Assembly: GCA_016714765.1 (NCBI GenBank)
Contig: JADKCF010000041.1
Location: 1-9,662 of the forward strand
Source: Saprospiraceae bacterium
GTDB taxonomy: Bacteria; Bacteroidota; Bacteroidia; Chitinophagales; Saprospiraceae
Length of the DNA stretch: 9,662 nt
Reading direction: 5' to 3'
The position numbers and the translations under genes were made by a program. The notes beneath the pieces are model-generated. The model worked only from the letters and a program-made list of their open reading frames with translations. It ran no database searches and was not told where the DNA came from. Shown here piece by piece: positions 1 through 7,772 of this stretch. Each line of letters opens with the position of its first letter. Position 1 is the stretch's first letter.

Positions 1-358
1 GAAGGTGATTTATTGACATCATTTGAAACCATAGAAACAGATGATATCTTGGCAAGTATCGATATCACCACCGCAAATACAGAAGTCATTACCGAACAAT
101 TGGCAGAAATATTGATCAAGATTAATAGTGGAAAAGGGACGACACTGGGCAGGCTACTGCACGATTAAGCAATGGCAGAAACGATCAATAAAACGATTAA
201 TAACCTTAATAGTGGTACCCAAGGACTCAATGAAAATATGGTGGCTGCCAAGGGTTCATTTTTATTAAAAGGTTACTACAAGAAAAAGAAAAATTACCGA
301 AGAAGCCATGAAAAAAAAGATGAAGGAATCATCCAAAAAATCTGAAAAGAAAAAATAA
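1..358 (+). pseudogene. MlaD/MCE-family lipid transport protein, C-terminal part, interrupted
   Basis: The window opens inside an open frame whose residues include the motif GKGTTLGRLLHD, followed by NKTINNLNSGTQGLNENM and AAKGSFLLKGYYKKK. This order (threshold-repeat helix, GTLGRLL, NL...GL.ENM, then a lysine-rich tail) is the usual C-terminus of Bacteroidota MlaD-like substrate-binding proteins of ABC lipid transporters. These are anchored in the inner membrane and move phospholipids between the membranes. The frame is broken twice. A TAA at 166-168 stands where a sense codon is expected, because the reading continues in frame with family-like residues. A shift in the A-rich stretch at about 286-298 moves the tail to another frame (ITEEAMKKKMKESSKKSEKKK), ending at 358. 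The N-terminus with the MCE domain lies outside the window. The family assignment is from motif memory only. Confidence 0.6.
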
Positions 359-782
359 TAAGGAAGTGGTAGTCCTTTACTGTAACATAGTGGGTACAAC
401 AGAACACCATATTTTTTAGAATTATTTCAGGTTTATTAGTAATGTAATATGCTTATTCCAATAGAATGCATGATTATCGTCATAAATAGATCATAAATAC
501 GATCTTTTCATTCAAATACAGATAATAGAATAAAATTAAGTAAATGGATGTAGGTATAAAAATTTCCCCCATATTTTACAAATGCCCATGACATATCTTG
601 CAATGCCTGTTTAACAAAGAGCTAAGTATGCTTTGTTTGCAGGCATTTTTGGATGTAACATATTTATAGCTTGATGGTCAAAGGAATGTTGCAATTACAA
701 TATATAATTATGTAATGCTTAGTATCTCAAAAGAATGACATTTGTAATGTGAAAATTCATTCACAATATCAATCAAATTATA
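359..782. other. non-coding stretch after the MlaD-like gene
   Basis: I found no convincing coding frame on either strand in these roughly 420 AT-rich bases. Apart from the terminator hairpin at 602-650 there is a short interrupted dyad, AGATC-8 nt-GATCT, near 487-504. I see no clear TAnnTTTG promoter element before the small ORF at 783. Confidence 0.5.
602..650 (+). terminator. strong intrinsic terminator-like hairpin
   Basis: The left arm AATGCCTG...AACAAAG (602-619) pairs with CTTTGTTTGCAGGCATT (631-647), with an 11-nt loop and a small internal mismatch. The 3' arm runs into five T's (646-650). It lies about 245 nt downstream of the MlaD-like gene on the same strand, so it probably ends that transcription unit. 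Because the arms are long and symmetric it could also act on minus-strand transcripts, but the matching A-run on the 5' side is short. Confidence 0.7.
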
Positions 783-997
783 ATGAGTAAGGACAAAAGG
801 TCAAAAGAATCAAAAAAATCCCGGCAGATAAGACTTCAGGATAAATTAAAGCTGTGTCATCTTACAAAAACGAGGCAAGGTCTCCTCCAAAAGCAGTGTT
901 GTGGATTACTTTTCATCCTAAGCTAACAGATAAGACTAAAACAAGCATAACTTTAAAAGGATTTCGGGCAAATGCGTGTAATGCATTTGCTATTTAA
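783..997 (+). pseudogene. small lysine-rich protein remnant, frameshifted
   Basis: An ATG at 783 after an A-rich leader begins MSKDKRSKESKK. Adding one A to the seven-A run at 812-818 would continue it as IPADKTSG. After an in-frame TAA at 842-844 it goes on as IKAVSSYKNEARSPPKAV. This resembles short, basic, disordered proteins seen in Bacteroidota (lysine-rich start, a PADKTSGK-like element, then SSYK), but I recall no function and the family link is weak. The 3' boundary is uncertain: the frame stays open to 997, yet it enters the hairpin at 968-990, so the true end may be near 950. Without the repair the frame from 783 encodes only 48 residues. Confidence 0.35.
968..990 (+). other. perfect 8-bp stem hairpin
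   Basis: GCAAATGC (968-975) and GCATTTGC (983-990) are exact inverted repeats around a 7-nt loop. The following sequence is AT-rich (TATTTAATAAAAATTATAAG) without a clean T-run. It may be a weak terminator for the small ORF before it or a leader structure ahead of the GH130 gene. Confidence 0.45.
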
Positions 998-1109
998 TAA
1001 AAATTATAAGAGAAAGACTAAATCATTGATCGTACCGCACATTGATATATTTTGTGATATTGGTAGTGACACATTTTAGCATTTTGGTATTACATTTAAA
1101 CCAAACATT

Positions 1110-2143
1110 ATGATCCAAGTCATCAAACATAGTGTAATCCTGGAAAAAACAAATTTTGAATTTGAGAATGAAGGTGTTTTAAATCCTGCAGCCATCCTTC
1201 ATGAAAATCAGATACATTTATTTTACAGAGCAGTACGATTAGGAAATCACTCTACCATTGGTCATTGTATCCTGGACTCACCGCTCAACATAGTTCTTAG
1301 AATGAATGAACCGATGATGTCCCCTGACCATGAATACGAATCCAAAGGTTTAGAAGACCCTCGTATCGTAAAAATAGACAATACATTTTATCTTACATAC
1401 ACTGCTTATAATGGTACTAATGCACTAGGTGCAGTGGCTACTTCTTTAGATTTGAAAACTGGGACAAGAAAGGTATTATTGTACCCCAGATTACTTATGA
1501 GACTTTTAAGCACCTTGCTGAATCCAAAAAGCCGATCAATGAAAAATACTTACGCTACAATGAACATATACGCAGTATAGAACAGTCTCAGGATGAGGTA
1601 TTGATGTGGGACAAAAATCTTATATTTTTTCCAAGAAAAATTCAAGGCAAATTGTGTTTTTTGCATCGAATCAAACCCGATATACAGATATTAATAGCCA
1701 TTGACCAATTGGCTGACTTAACCAAAGATTTTTGGCATAATTATCTTATAAACTTTGAGGACCATATAGTATTGACTCCTGTTTACGATCATGAAGTGAG
1801 CTATATTGGTGGCGGTTGTCCTCCTATAGAGATTGATGCAGGGTGGCTCATTATTTATCATGGTGTACACGATTCAACAAAGGGTTATGTATATTCAGCC
1901 TGCGCTGCATTGCTTGATTTGGAGCATCCACAAAAAGAAATAGCAAGATTGCCTTACCCTTTGTTTTTTCCTGAATACAAATGGGAACTTAAAGGTGAGG
2001 TAAATAATGTTTGCTTTCCTACAGGAGCAGTTGTTATCAACGAAATGCTATACATTTATTACGGGGCAGCTGACGAACGTATTGCTTGTGCTTCAGTCAA
2101 TGTACATTTACTAATCAAAGAACTTTTATTAAACAAAGAATAA
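1110..2143 (+). CDS. GH130 family beta-mannoside phosphorylase/hydrolase (one frameshift)
   Basis: This is a predicted glycoside hydrolase family 130 enzyme, which cleaves beta-mannosidic bonds by phosphorolysis or, in some subgroups, hydrolysis. The five-bladed propeller signature is visible: GVLNPAAI (22-29), HLFYRAV (36-42), GLEDPRIV (80-87) with the acidic Asp I take as the family catalytic residue, FYLTYTAYNG (about 93-102), then IGGGCPPIEIDAGWLIIYHGV and PTGAVV...YYGAADERIA near the end. The reading breaks once. Restoring one T between 1460 and 1461 turns TGTRK into TWDKKGIIVPQITYE and joins 1110-1460 to the frame ending at 2143, giving about 344 residues, a normal GH130 length. No signal peptide is seen, so it is probably cytoplasmic. 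The glycosyltransferase starts 1 nt after the stop, indicating co-transcription. GH130 is well supported; the substrate is not. Confidence 0.85.
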
Positions 2144-2144
2144 T

Positions 2145-4455
2145 ATGATCACCAAAAGTGAAGCCTTATACCAGCAGCCTGAGTTAAAACTTATTTCGAA
2201 ACAAAGCAGCATGGTCAAAAAAACATTCCTACCCGAAGCAAAACCTGATCTGCTTACAGAAGTGCTGTTTATTACGTCATTTCCTCCCAGAGAATGTGGT
2301 ATTGCTACCTATACTCAGGATCTTATTCAAGCTATCGAAAAAGTTTTGGATCTACCTTTAAAATAAGTATTTGTGCTTTAGACACAGCAAATGAAGTACA
2401 CGTATATCCTGATCAAGTCAAGTATAGACTTCATACAGACGACAAAGCTTCATTTAGTAAATTAGCTTCTGATATAAATGGAAATATTAATATTAGATTG
2501 GTCATATTGCAACATGAGTTCGGACTTTTTGGTGACAATGGAGCCGAATTGATTAATCTTATGAATGTGATCAATAAACCTTTGATGCTTGTTTTTCACA
2601 CCGTACTTCCAGAAGCCAATGAAGATATCAAAAGACTTGTTTGAGATATGTCAAAGGTCGCTGATTCATTGATAGTTATGACACAATCGTCTACCAATAT
2701 TTTGATTAAAGACTATAATATTAAGAAATCTAAAATACGTGTGATTCCCCATGGAACACACTTGGTTAAACATGTAGATAGAGACATTCTAAAAGTTAAA
2801 TATGGTTTGCAAGGAAAAAGTATTTTGTCCACCTTCGGGTTTTTAGGATCAGGTAAAAGTATTGAAACTACTTTAGACGCATTACCTTCCATCATCAGTG
2901 TTGTACCTGAAACTATGTTTTTGATTATAGGCAAAACACACCCTTCTACTATTAAAAGAGAAGGGGAGATTTATAGAGATTTCTTAAAAGCAAAAGTAGA
3001 TAAACTCCATTTAAATGATCATGTTATATTGTCAATGCATTTTTGCCATTAGGAGAGCTGTTGGAGTACTTACAACTTACTGACATCTATCTTTTTACTT
3101 CCAAAGATCCCAATCAAGCAGTAAGCGGGACTTTTGCATATGCTATCAGTTGTGGTTGTCCTATCATCTCTACACCAATACCACATGCCAGGGAAGTGCT
3201 TAAAAATGATGCTGGTATTATCATTGATTTTTTGAATCCACAGCAGCTTTCGAATGCTGTTATTTACTTATTAAAAGATGAGGACTATAGGAGTGAATTA
3301 AGTATGAATGGGCTACACCGAATGGCTTCCACTGCATGGGAAAATTCTGCAATTGCGCATGCCAATCTTATGAAGTCTGTAGTTCATGACACATTTAAAT
3401 TGAAGTATGAAGTTCCGTCAATAAACCTGTCTCATATCAAAAAAATGACGACAGATATCGGGATTATACAATTTAGCAGGATAAATATTCCGGACAAAAC
3501 CACAGGCTATACATTGGATGATAATGCCCGTGCTTTAGTGGCTTTATGTCAGCGTTATACTTTTGGTAGAGATGAAGAAGATATTAAACTCATCCGCATT
3601 TATACCAATTTTATTATGCGTTGTTTTCAAAAAGATGGAAATTTTCTCAATTATATTGATATAGATCTTCAATTTACCTCACAAAATCAAGAGACAAATC
3701 TAGAAGATTCCAACGGCAGGGCCATCTGGGCTCTAGGTTTTTTGCTTTCCAAAGCAAACATCCTGCCTAAGGATATCGTAAATAAAGCAATTATTGTTTT
3801 TGATAAAGCGCTCGAAAACGCAAAAAATATATATTCCACAAGAGCTATGTCTTTTATAATCAAAGGACTTTATTTTGCTAATCTTTATGAGAATAAGACT
3901 TCTTATACTCAATTAATCAATATCCTGGGTCAAAGATTATTGCGTATGTACTTACACGAATCTGAAAGCAATTGGCAATGGTATGAATCCTATCTTACTT
4001 ATGGTAATAGTATCATACCTGAAGCATTACTATGTGCATTTTTATCTACAGGAAATAAATCTTTTAAAGATACAGCCGAATCTTCATTTGATTTTTTATT
4101 GTCCAAAACGTTTAATTGTAACCAGATGCAGGTGATATCCAATCAAACATGGATGCATCGCGGCAAGGAAGTGGTAACTTCCGCTTCAGGCGGCGAACAG
4201 CCTATAGATGTAGCCTATACCATTATGGCACTTAAGAGATTTAGTGATGTTTTTATTAACAAAAACTATAGCGATAAAATGAAGCATGCCTTTAATTGGT
4301 TTTTGGGCGACAATCATCTCCAACAAATCATATACAACCCTTGTACTGGAGGGTGTTATGACGGTCTTGAAGAGCACAATGTCAATCTCAATCAAGGAGC
4401 AGAATCAACCGTCAGCTACTTAATGGCAAGGATGGCTATGGAAGGAGTGTATTAG
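2145..4455 (+). CDS. GT4-type glycosyltransferase with C-terminal alpha/alpha-toroid-like domain (disrupted)
   Basis: The restored protein is about 770 residues. The N-terminal half is a GT-B glycosyltransferase of the GT4 type: SFPPRECGIATYTQDL (45-60), LQHEFGLFGDNG (about 121-132), VIPHGTHL (200-207), FGFLGSGKSIE (231-241) and SGTFAYAISCGCPIIST (about 328-344). From about residue 430 an all-helical domain follows, with GYTLDDNARALVALC, LEDSNGRAIWALG, SGGEQPIDVAYTIMAL and VNLNQGAESTVSYL. This resembles an (alpha/alpha) toroid as in some glycosidases. Three lesions are visible: a missing A in the A-run 2338-2342 (repair gives AIEKSFGSTFK), an in-frame TGA at 2642-2644 where Arg (CGA) is likely (RLV-stop-DMSKVADSL), and a missing T at 3030/3031 (repair gives HVIFVNAFLPLGELLEYL). 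It lies 1 nt after the GH130 gene. Transfer of a mannosyl residue is inferred from the neighbour only. Confidence 0.8.
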
Positions 4456-4649
4456 GAGCCTATCTGGCTGCACTGATAGCCGCCAGCCATCATCTGAAAT
4501 GGGCGCTAGTCATTGGCTTCTTCGCTTTAAGGTGGCATTGTGAGCGTGGTTATGTTGCCATCTCCCTTGTGGTTCACTGTGCTGGATCTGGTCGTCGCTT
4601 ATACACCGATGGCTTATCTGGGATGATACTGGCTGGAAGCAAAAAGTAG
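4455..4649 (+). pseudogene. 5'-truncated small integral membrane protein fragment
   Basis: Immediately at the GT stop a new frame reads GAYLAALIAASHHLKWALVIG. It then continues in a second frame as GGIVSVVMLPSPLWFTVLDL and VVAYTPMAYLG, and ends in the first frame as MILAGSKK-stop. The pieces join if one A is removed at 4529-4530 and one G added to the run 4620-4622. The result matches the last two membrane segments of an uncharacterised 4-helix Bacteroidota inner-membrane protein (GGxxAxxIA..., PxWFxxxDLxxAYxPMAxLGGxLAG). The first half of the gene and any start codon are missing, and the bases before it are the end of the GT gene. The stretch is visibly richer in G+C (about half) than its surroundings, so it may come from another source or from a deletion or assembly junction. 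Confidence 0.5.
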
Positions 4650-4705
4650 GGAATCAGTAATTTTGGCAGTAAACTTAAAACTTTCATCCCAAAACATCCT
4701 GATAA

Positions 4706-5236
4706 TCAAAGTCTGTAGAACAAATGTAAGCCAAAGGAAGGCAATACATACTCTAATATACCAAAGTCAAAATGGATATTCCATCCCTGAACAGGCCTGG
4801 GCTTTAAAACAGTTTTTTCTTCAAAAAGGCGAAAGGTTAGCCCGGCATCAATAGCAAAACCTAAGGATTTTGAGAGGTTAAATTCTCTTCCTATCCTGGT
4901 ACCCAGAACTCAGGTCTTAAATAATTCGTATTCATTCTTTTCCTTAATATAACTAAAACTCCATCTGCTGTACCAAACCTTCCTTGCCGATAAATCTGAT
5001 AACCGCCCAAAATGATAAAAATAATCCCCGGTCAGCGAAAAAACAGAATGACCTCCATACCCAATGCTACCTCCGATTTGCGATTGGTGAAATGCGTACA
5101 ATCCTCCTATGTTTAATAACTCCGGGAAACCAGCGCCTGCTTTTACATTGATTTTGCCTTGTGCCGGTAAATTGAGTATACAAAAAAACAAGATACCCAT
5201 CGTAAGGACGAACAATCTGAACGATATATTTTTCAT
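4706..5236 (-). CDS. small outer-membrane beta-barrel protein (one in-frame stop)
   Basis: Reading leftward from an ATG at 5236, the protein begins with a signal peptide (basic MKNISFR, hydrophobic LFVLTMGILFFCILNL, then PAQG). It continues with alternating glycine/aromatic strands: INVKAGAGFPELLNIGGLYA, SIGYGGHSVFSLTGDYFYHF. A TGA at 4910-4912 follows YELFKT, but the same frame goes on as VLGTRIGREFNLSKSLGFAI, GLTFRLFEE and finally LHLFYRL before a second stop at 4706. The beta-barrel character and the aromatic-rich C-terminus suggest one 176-residue outer-membrane protein with a premature stop. No specific function can be assigned. The promoter is visible upstream (5277-5307). It is convergent with the truncated membrane gene on its downstream side and divergent from the VanZ-like gene on the other. 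Confidence 0.65.
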
Positions 5237-5276
5237 GATGATAATCTGTTTAAGTCATTATAAAAACCCTTTCATA

Positions 5277-5307
5277 CAAAATTACATTGATCCAACATTA
5301 TTTCAAA
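5277..5307 (-). promoter_or_regulatory. Bacteroidota-type promoter for the outer-membrane protein gene
   Basis: On the minus strand TTTG (5307-5304) is followed by exactly 19 nt and then TAATTTTG (5284-5277). This matches the Bacteroidota sigma-factor consensus TTTG-N17-23-TAnnTTTG in both elements and in spacing. The predicted transcript start near 5270 leaves a leader of about 35 nt before the ATG at 5236. Confidence 0.75.
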
Positions 5308-5422
5308 TGAGGCTGATCATAGAACAGCAAAAAATGAGATAATAATCATTCTGTCGATCTATGCAGACAGCCATTTTATGGCGAAATGGGCCCTTCAGAT
5401 GTGACGTGAATCATTCCATTAA

Positions 5423-5436
5423 GTGATTAAAATCAC
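5423..5436. promoter_or_regulatory. CRP/FNR-like palindromic operator
   Basis: GTGATTAAAATCAC is a perfect dyad with the CRP-type core GTGA-N6-TCAC, flanked by A on both sides. It lies about 31 nt before the TATTTTTG element at 5460-5467. That puts its centre about 44 nt upstream of the inferred transcript start, close to a class II activator position. It sits between divergent genes, so it could serve either. The match is by eye only. Confidence 0.4.
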
Positions 5437-5459
5437 ATTTATTGTATGTATAAAACATA

Positions 5460-5467
5460 TATTTTTG
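5460..5467 (+). promoter_or_regulatory. possible -7 element for the VanZ-like gene
   Basis: TATTTTTG fits TAnnTTTG, 42 nt before the ATG at 5510. A TTG (5442-5444) precedes it by 15 nt, slightly shorter than the usual 17-23 nt, so the -33 box is doubtful. Confidence 0.35.
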
Positions 5468-5509
5468 TTAGGAAACATATGCCTGTCTAAAAAGGCATTG
5501 TAACCCGCA

Positions 5510-5926
5510 ATGTGCTTATGGTTCTTCATATTATCCTTTCTCTCACTACTTTGCGGATATATCATATATCTGGGATGGGAGATGTAGTGCCATCTTTGGG
5601 GTTTTGTTCACCATCATCAACCATTATGGTATTTCCTGCGTCATAATCTCGGGGATAAGATACATCTGCCGGAGTGGATGATGTTTCCTCCACCAAGGGC
5701 TTTGGGCTTTTGGTTTATCTATGTTTGTGAGGGGATTTGGTATTCAGGACCTCCTACCTTTGGGTACATAGGGTTGGTCATTAGTTTGGTTTTAGTGGTG
5801 TTTTGGGAAGTATTTCAAAGTTTGGGATTCATTTCAGGTACGTTTTGCTGGGTAGATGTATTGGTAGGAATTTGTGGGGTAGGAGTTGGTTTTATTCTAT
5901 TTACTTTTAAAAAATTTATATCATGA
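5510..5926 (+). CDS. VanZ-like four-helix membrane protein (in-frame amber stop)
   Basis: From an ATG at 5510 the frame reads a hydrophobic segment (MCLWFFILSFLSLLCGYIIY), meets a TAG at 5585-5587, and continues in the same frame as HHHQPLWYFLRHNLGD, LPEWMMFPPP and two more hydrophobic segments, ending FWEVFQSLGFISGTF-CWVDVLVGICGVGVGFILF. The FWE..Q..G.i.GTF..vDvl..i.G pattern is that of the last two helices of VanZ-like small membrane proteins common in Bacteroidota. With the stop ignored the protein is 138 residues with about four membrane helices. As written, translation could only restart downstream, for example at the ATG at 5678. The stop codon overlaps the next gene's ATG (ATGA at 5923-5926), suggesting translational coupling. 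The exact start is uncertain, and no biochemical role can be given. Confidence 0.5.
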
Positions 5927-6111
5927 AAAAGTATTTATTTAAAATCGTTTTTTCATTTATAGCAGTTGCAAGTTTTATATTCATTGCTTTAGGATATTAT
6001 CAAGAGAAAAAATCATCTGAATATCTTAGGAATGGAATTTATAAAGTAAGAAGGTGGACAGAAGGATTGAAGAAGATAAATTTGATACTTAACCATTGGA
6101 AAATTAGATGA
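5923..6111 (+). CDS. small membrane-anchored protein, coupled to the VanZ-like gene
   Basis: The 62-residue frame begins with MKKYLFKIVFSFIAVASFIF, a basic start plus one hydrophobic segment ending IALGYYQEKKSSE. This indicates an inner-membrane anchor or uncleaved signal with the rest outside the cytoplasm. Its ATG overlaps the stop of the preceding gene, so the two are almost certainly translated from one transcript. A VanZ-like protein followed by a short one-helix protein is an arrangement I recall from other Bacteroidota, without known function. The C-terminal part (from about residue 40) probably does not show the true end, since related-looking sequence continues in the same frame beyond the TGA at 6109-6111. 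Confidence 0.5.
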   Translation: MKKYLFKIVFSFIAVASFIFIALGYYQEKKSSEYLRNGIYKVRRWTEGLKKINLILNHWKIR

Positions 6112-6432
6112 AGATATGGTCATTGGCATGGTCCGGCAATTACTGAAAAAATCACTACATAAGTGGCAATGAGATAAAAGAAGGCAACATATGTTCACGG
6201 TTATCTTCATGGGAAAGTGAAATTAAAAGAAATGATGAACTAATTGGTATTGATTGTTACAACATGGGAAATATGTTTCCCTGAAGGGAATGTTGTTTCA
6301 AATATTGCTGGGTCAAGGTCTGGCTTAACTGCTTTCGAAATTCTGGAAGAAAAATGTCCATGGTATACATTTGACAATTTGCTACCAAAGTCAAATTGTC
6401 AGAGATTCATTGAATTGTTTATGACCCCATAG
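6112..6432 (+). pseudogene. degraded continuation with MORN-like motifs
   Basis: The frame of the preceding small protein continues through several stops and still shows HWHGPAITEKITT and TYVHGYLHGKVKLKE. A neighbouring frame supplies YISGNEIKEG just before the second. Joined by removing one base near 6184, the text reads GNEIKEG-TYVHGYLHGKVKLKE, which has the G-x-x-Y-x-x-G-x-x-H-G-K spacing of MORN repeats. Further on the frame stays open from 6244 to 6432 but the residues there (GLTAFEILEEKCPWYTF and so on) match nothing I know. At least three stops and two shifts are needed to read it through, so it is either heavily decayed or badly sequenced. The MORN assignment is tentative. Confidence 0.35.
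6372..6401. repeat. perfect 10-bp inverted repeat
   Basis: TGACAATTTG (6372-6381) and CAAATTGTCA (6392-6401) are exact reverse complements around a 10-nt spacer. There is no T-run, so it is not a typical terminator. It lies in the uncertain stretch before the T9SS cargo gene and may be an operator, a hairpin or chance. Confidence 0.5.
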
Positions 6433-7633
6433 AGAAAAACTCAATACCTTCACGCTTGATGGATCCAACTTCGATAGGTATTATAATGAAGTAATCGGAT
6501 CTGATAGTATTATCATTCCTTTCAGCAACATATCCAACTGGTATCAATTGTCAGGCAGGTTTGCTTCTGGTGAAAGTGATGCCAGAAACTTTGGGTTCCG
6601 CAGGGCAGTGATAGAGCGGTATACCGGAACGAAAATACCTGTTGCCGATATCATACAAACCAAATACCCTTACTTCAGAAATAAGATTGAAAATCAATAC
6701 AGTATAATTCCGGCTGACTTCAGTACATTCTGCCAGGAATTTGATGGCAAGATGGATACAAAAATCAATATTCCTGTCAGTGATCCGTTTTTTATAGATA
6801 GCCTGGATAGCTGGATGGGACAGATATTTACAGAATATTTGGATGATGACAATAATCTGATTTTTCTTAAAATGAAGGCATTTTTGTCTCAGCCTGTCCA
6901 ATCCCGTCACCGTTATGACCTGTCTGCCCAGCAGCTTATTTCCGACCTTTCAGAAAGAAAACTGACCGATACCATTGCCGTCTATGAAGCTATTTTGACC
7001 CAACTATTTACAGATGTGCTGGCAGTAGATGCAGTAAAATTATCGATCAGGGAAGCTTGTCTCACCAATAAGAATGTACCACTGCCGCCTGAAATAGTGA
7101 CCAATATTCTTGGTCAAAATACCGAAGGTATCAGGGTAAGAGGATGGATCATATTTGATGGCAATGCTGCTATTACCAAGTCCGGAATCGTCTGGGACAC
7201 CGTCTATCATCCTGAACTCACCCCGAATATTATTAATACGGGCAATGATTTGATTTTAATGTATTTATCGGTGGCTTGATACCTGGAAAAAATATTTTTG
7301 AGATCTTACGCTATCAATTCAACCGGGCTGGTTTATGGTAATACATTGGAGTTTACAGCAGGAGAAGTTAGCAGCACTAAGGACAATACAGGTGTAAGCT
7401 GGAAGATATACCCAAATCCGGCCGATGATCAGATTAATATCACTTTCGGAGAGGCCTTACCTTCAGCAGAAATCACTTTATACTCCATGAATGGTTATCA
7501 GATTTACCATAGAAGTTATAATAGTGTTTCTGAAATATTAATCAATTCATGTGACTGGCCATCAGGAACCTATACCATAGTATTAAATGGCGCTAAAACC
7601 AAACAAACCAAACAAATCATCATACAACGATAA
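6425..7633 (+). CDS. secreted protein with FN3-like domain and T9SS C-terminal sorting domain, N-terminus missing (disrupted)
   Basis: The open frame starts right after a stop at 6422-6424 (PHREKLNTFTLDG...), without signal peptide or start codon, so the 5' part is lost or out of frame. The first ~215 residues match no family I know. A FN3-like Bacteroidota domain follows: ITKSGIVWDT...HPELTPN, then GGLIPGKN and LRSYAINSTGLVYGNTLEFT. Last comes a type A T9SS sorting domain: WKIYPNPADDQINI, AEITLYSMNGYQIY, WPSGTYTIVLNGAKTKQTKQ and a basic IIIQR end at 7633. Such domains direct export through the outer membrane and attachment to the cell surface. Two shifts break the FN3 region: a T missing from the run 7249-7251 (repair gives FDFNVFIGGLIPG) and an extra base within 7287-7299. 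The C-terminal domains are firm; the function of the N-terminal part is unknown. Confidence 0.75.
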
Positions 7634-7772
7634 GGGTATATTTATAAAAATCTGCTTTAAGTTCATTTGGAAATATTGGGCCTGCAATACGGTATCAATA
7701 GTAGAAACCGGATTTAATAAATATCTAAATCTTTAAAATGAAAACTTTGGGATTTTTAAAAGAGAATACAAA

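Noticed and set aside
2713..2934. Minus-strand frame inside the glycosyltransferase
   Set aside because: It lies opposite clear GT4 motifs on the plus strand and has no features of its own.
2338..3031. Programmed frameshifting in the glycosyltransferase
   Set aside because: The shift sites differ from each other, lack a slippery heptamer with a following structure, and a nonsense codon is also present, so plain base loss is simpler.
4663..4854. Plus-strand open frame of 63 codons
   Set aside because: The opposite strand carries the C-terminal half of the beta-barrel protein in the same frame as its N-terminal half, so this is a shadow.
5479..5498. ATGCCT...AGGCAT hairpin before the VanZ-like gene
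   Set aside because: The stem is only 6 bp and there is no T-run; it overlaps the likely leader and is too weak to call.
6551..6910. Minus-strand frame of 119 codons
   Set aside because: The plus strand is the long open frame of the T9SS cargo; the minus product has no recognisable pattern.
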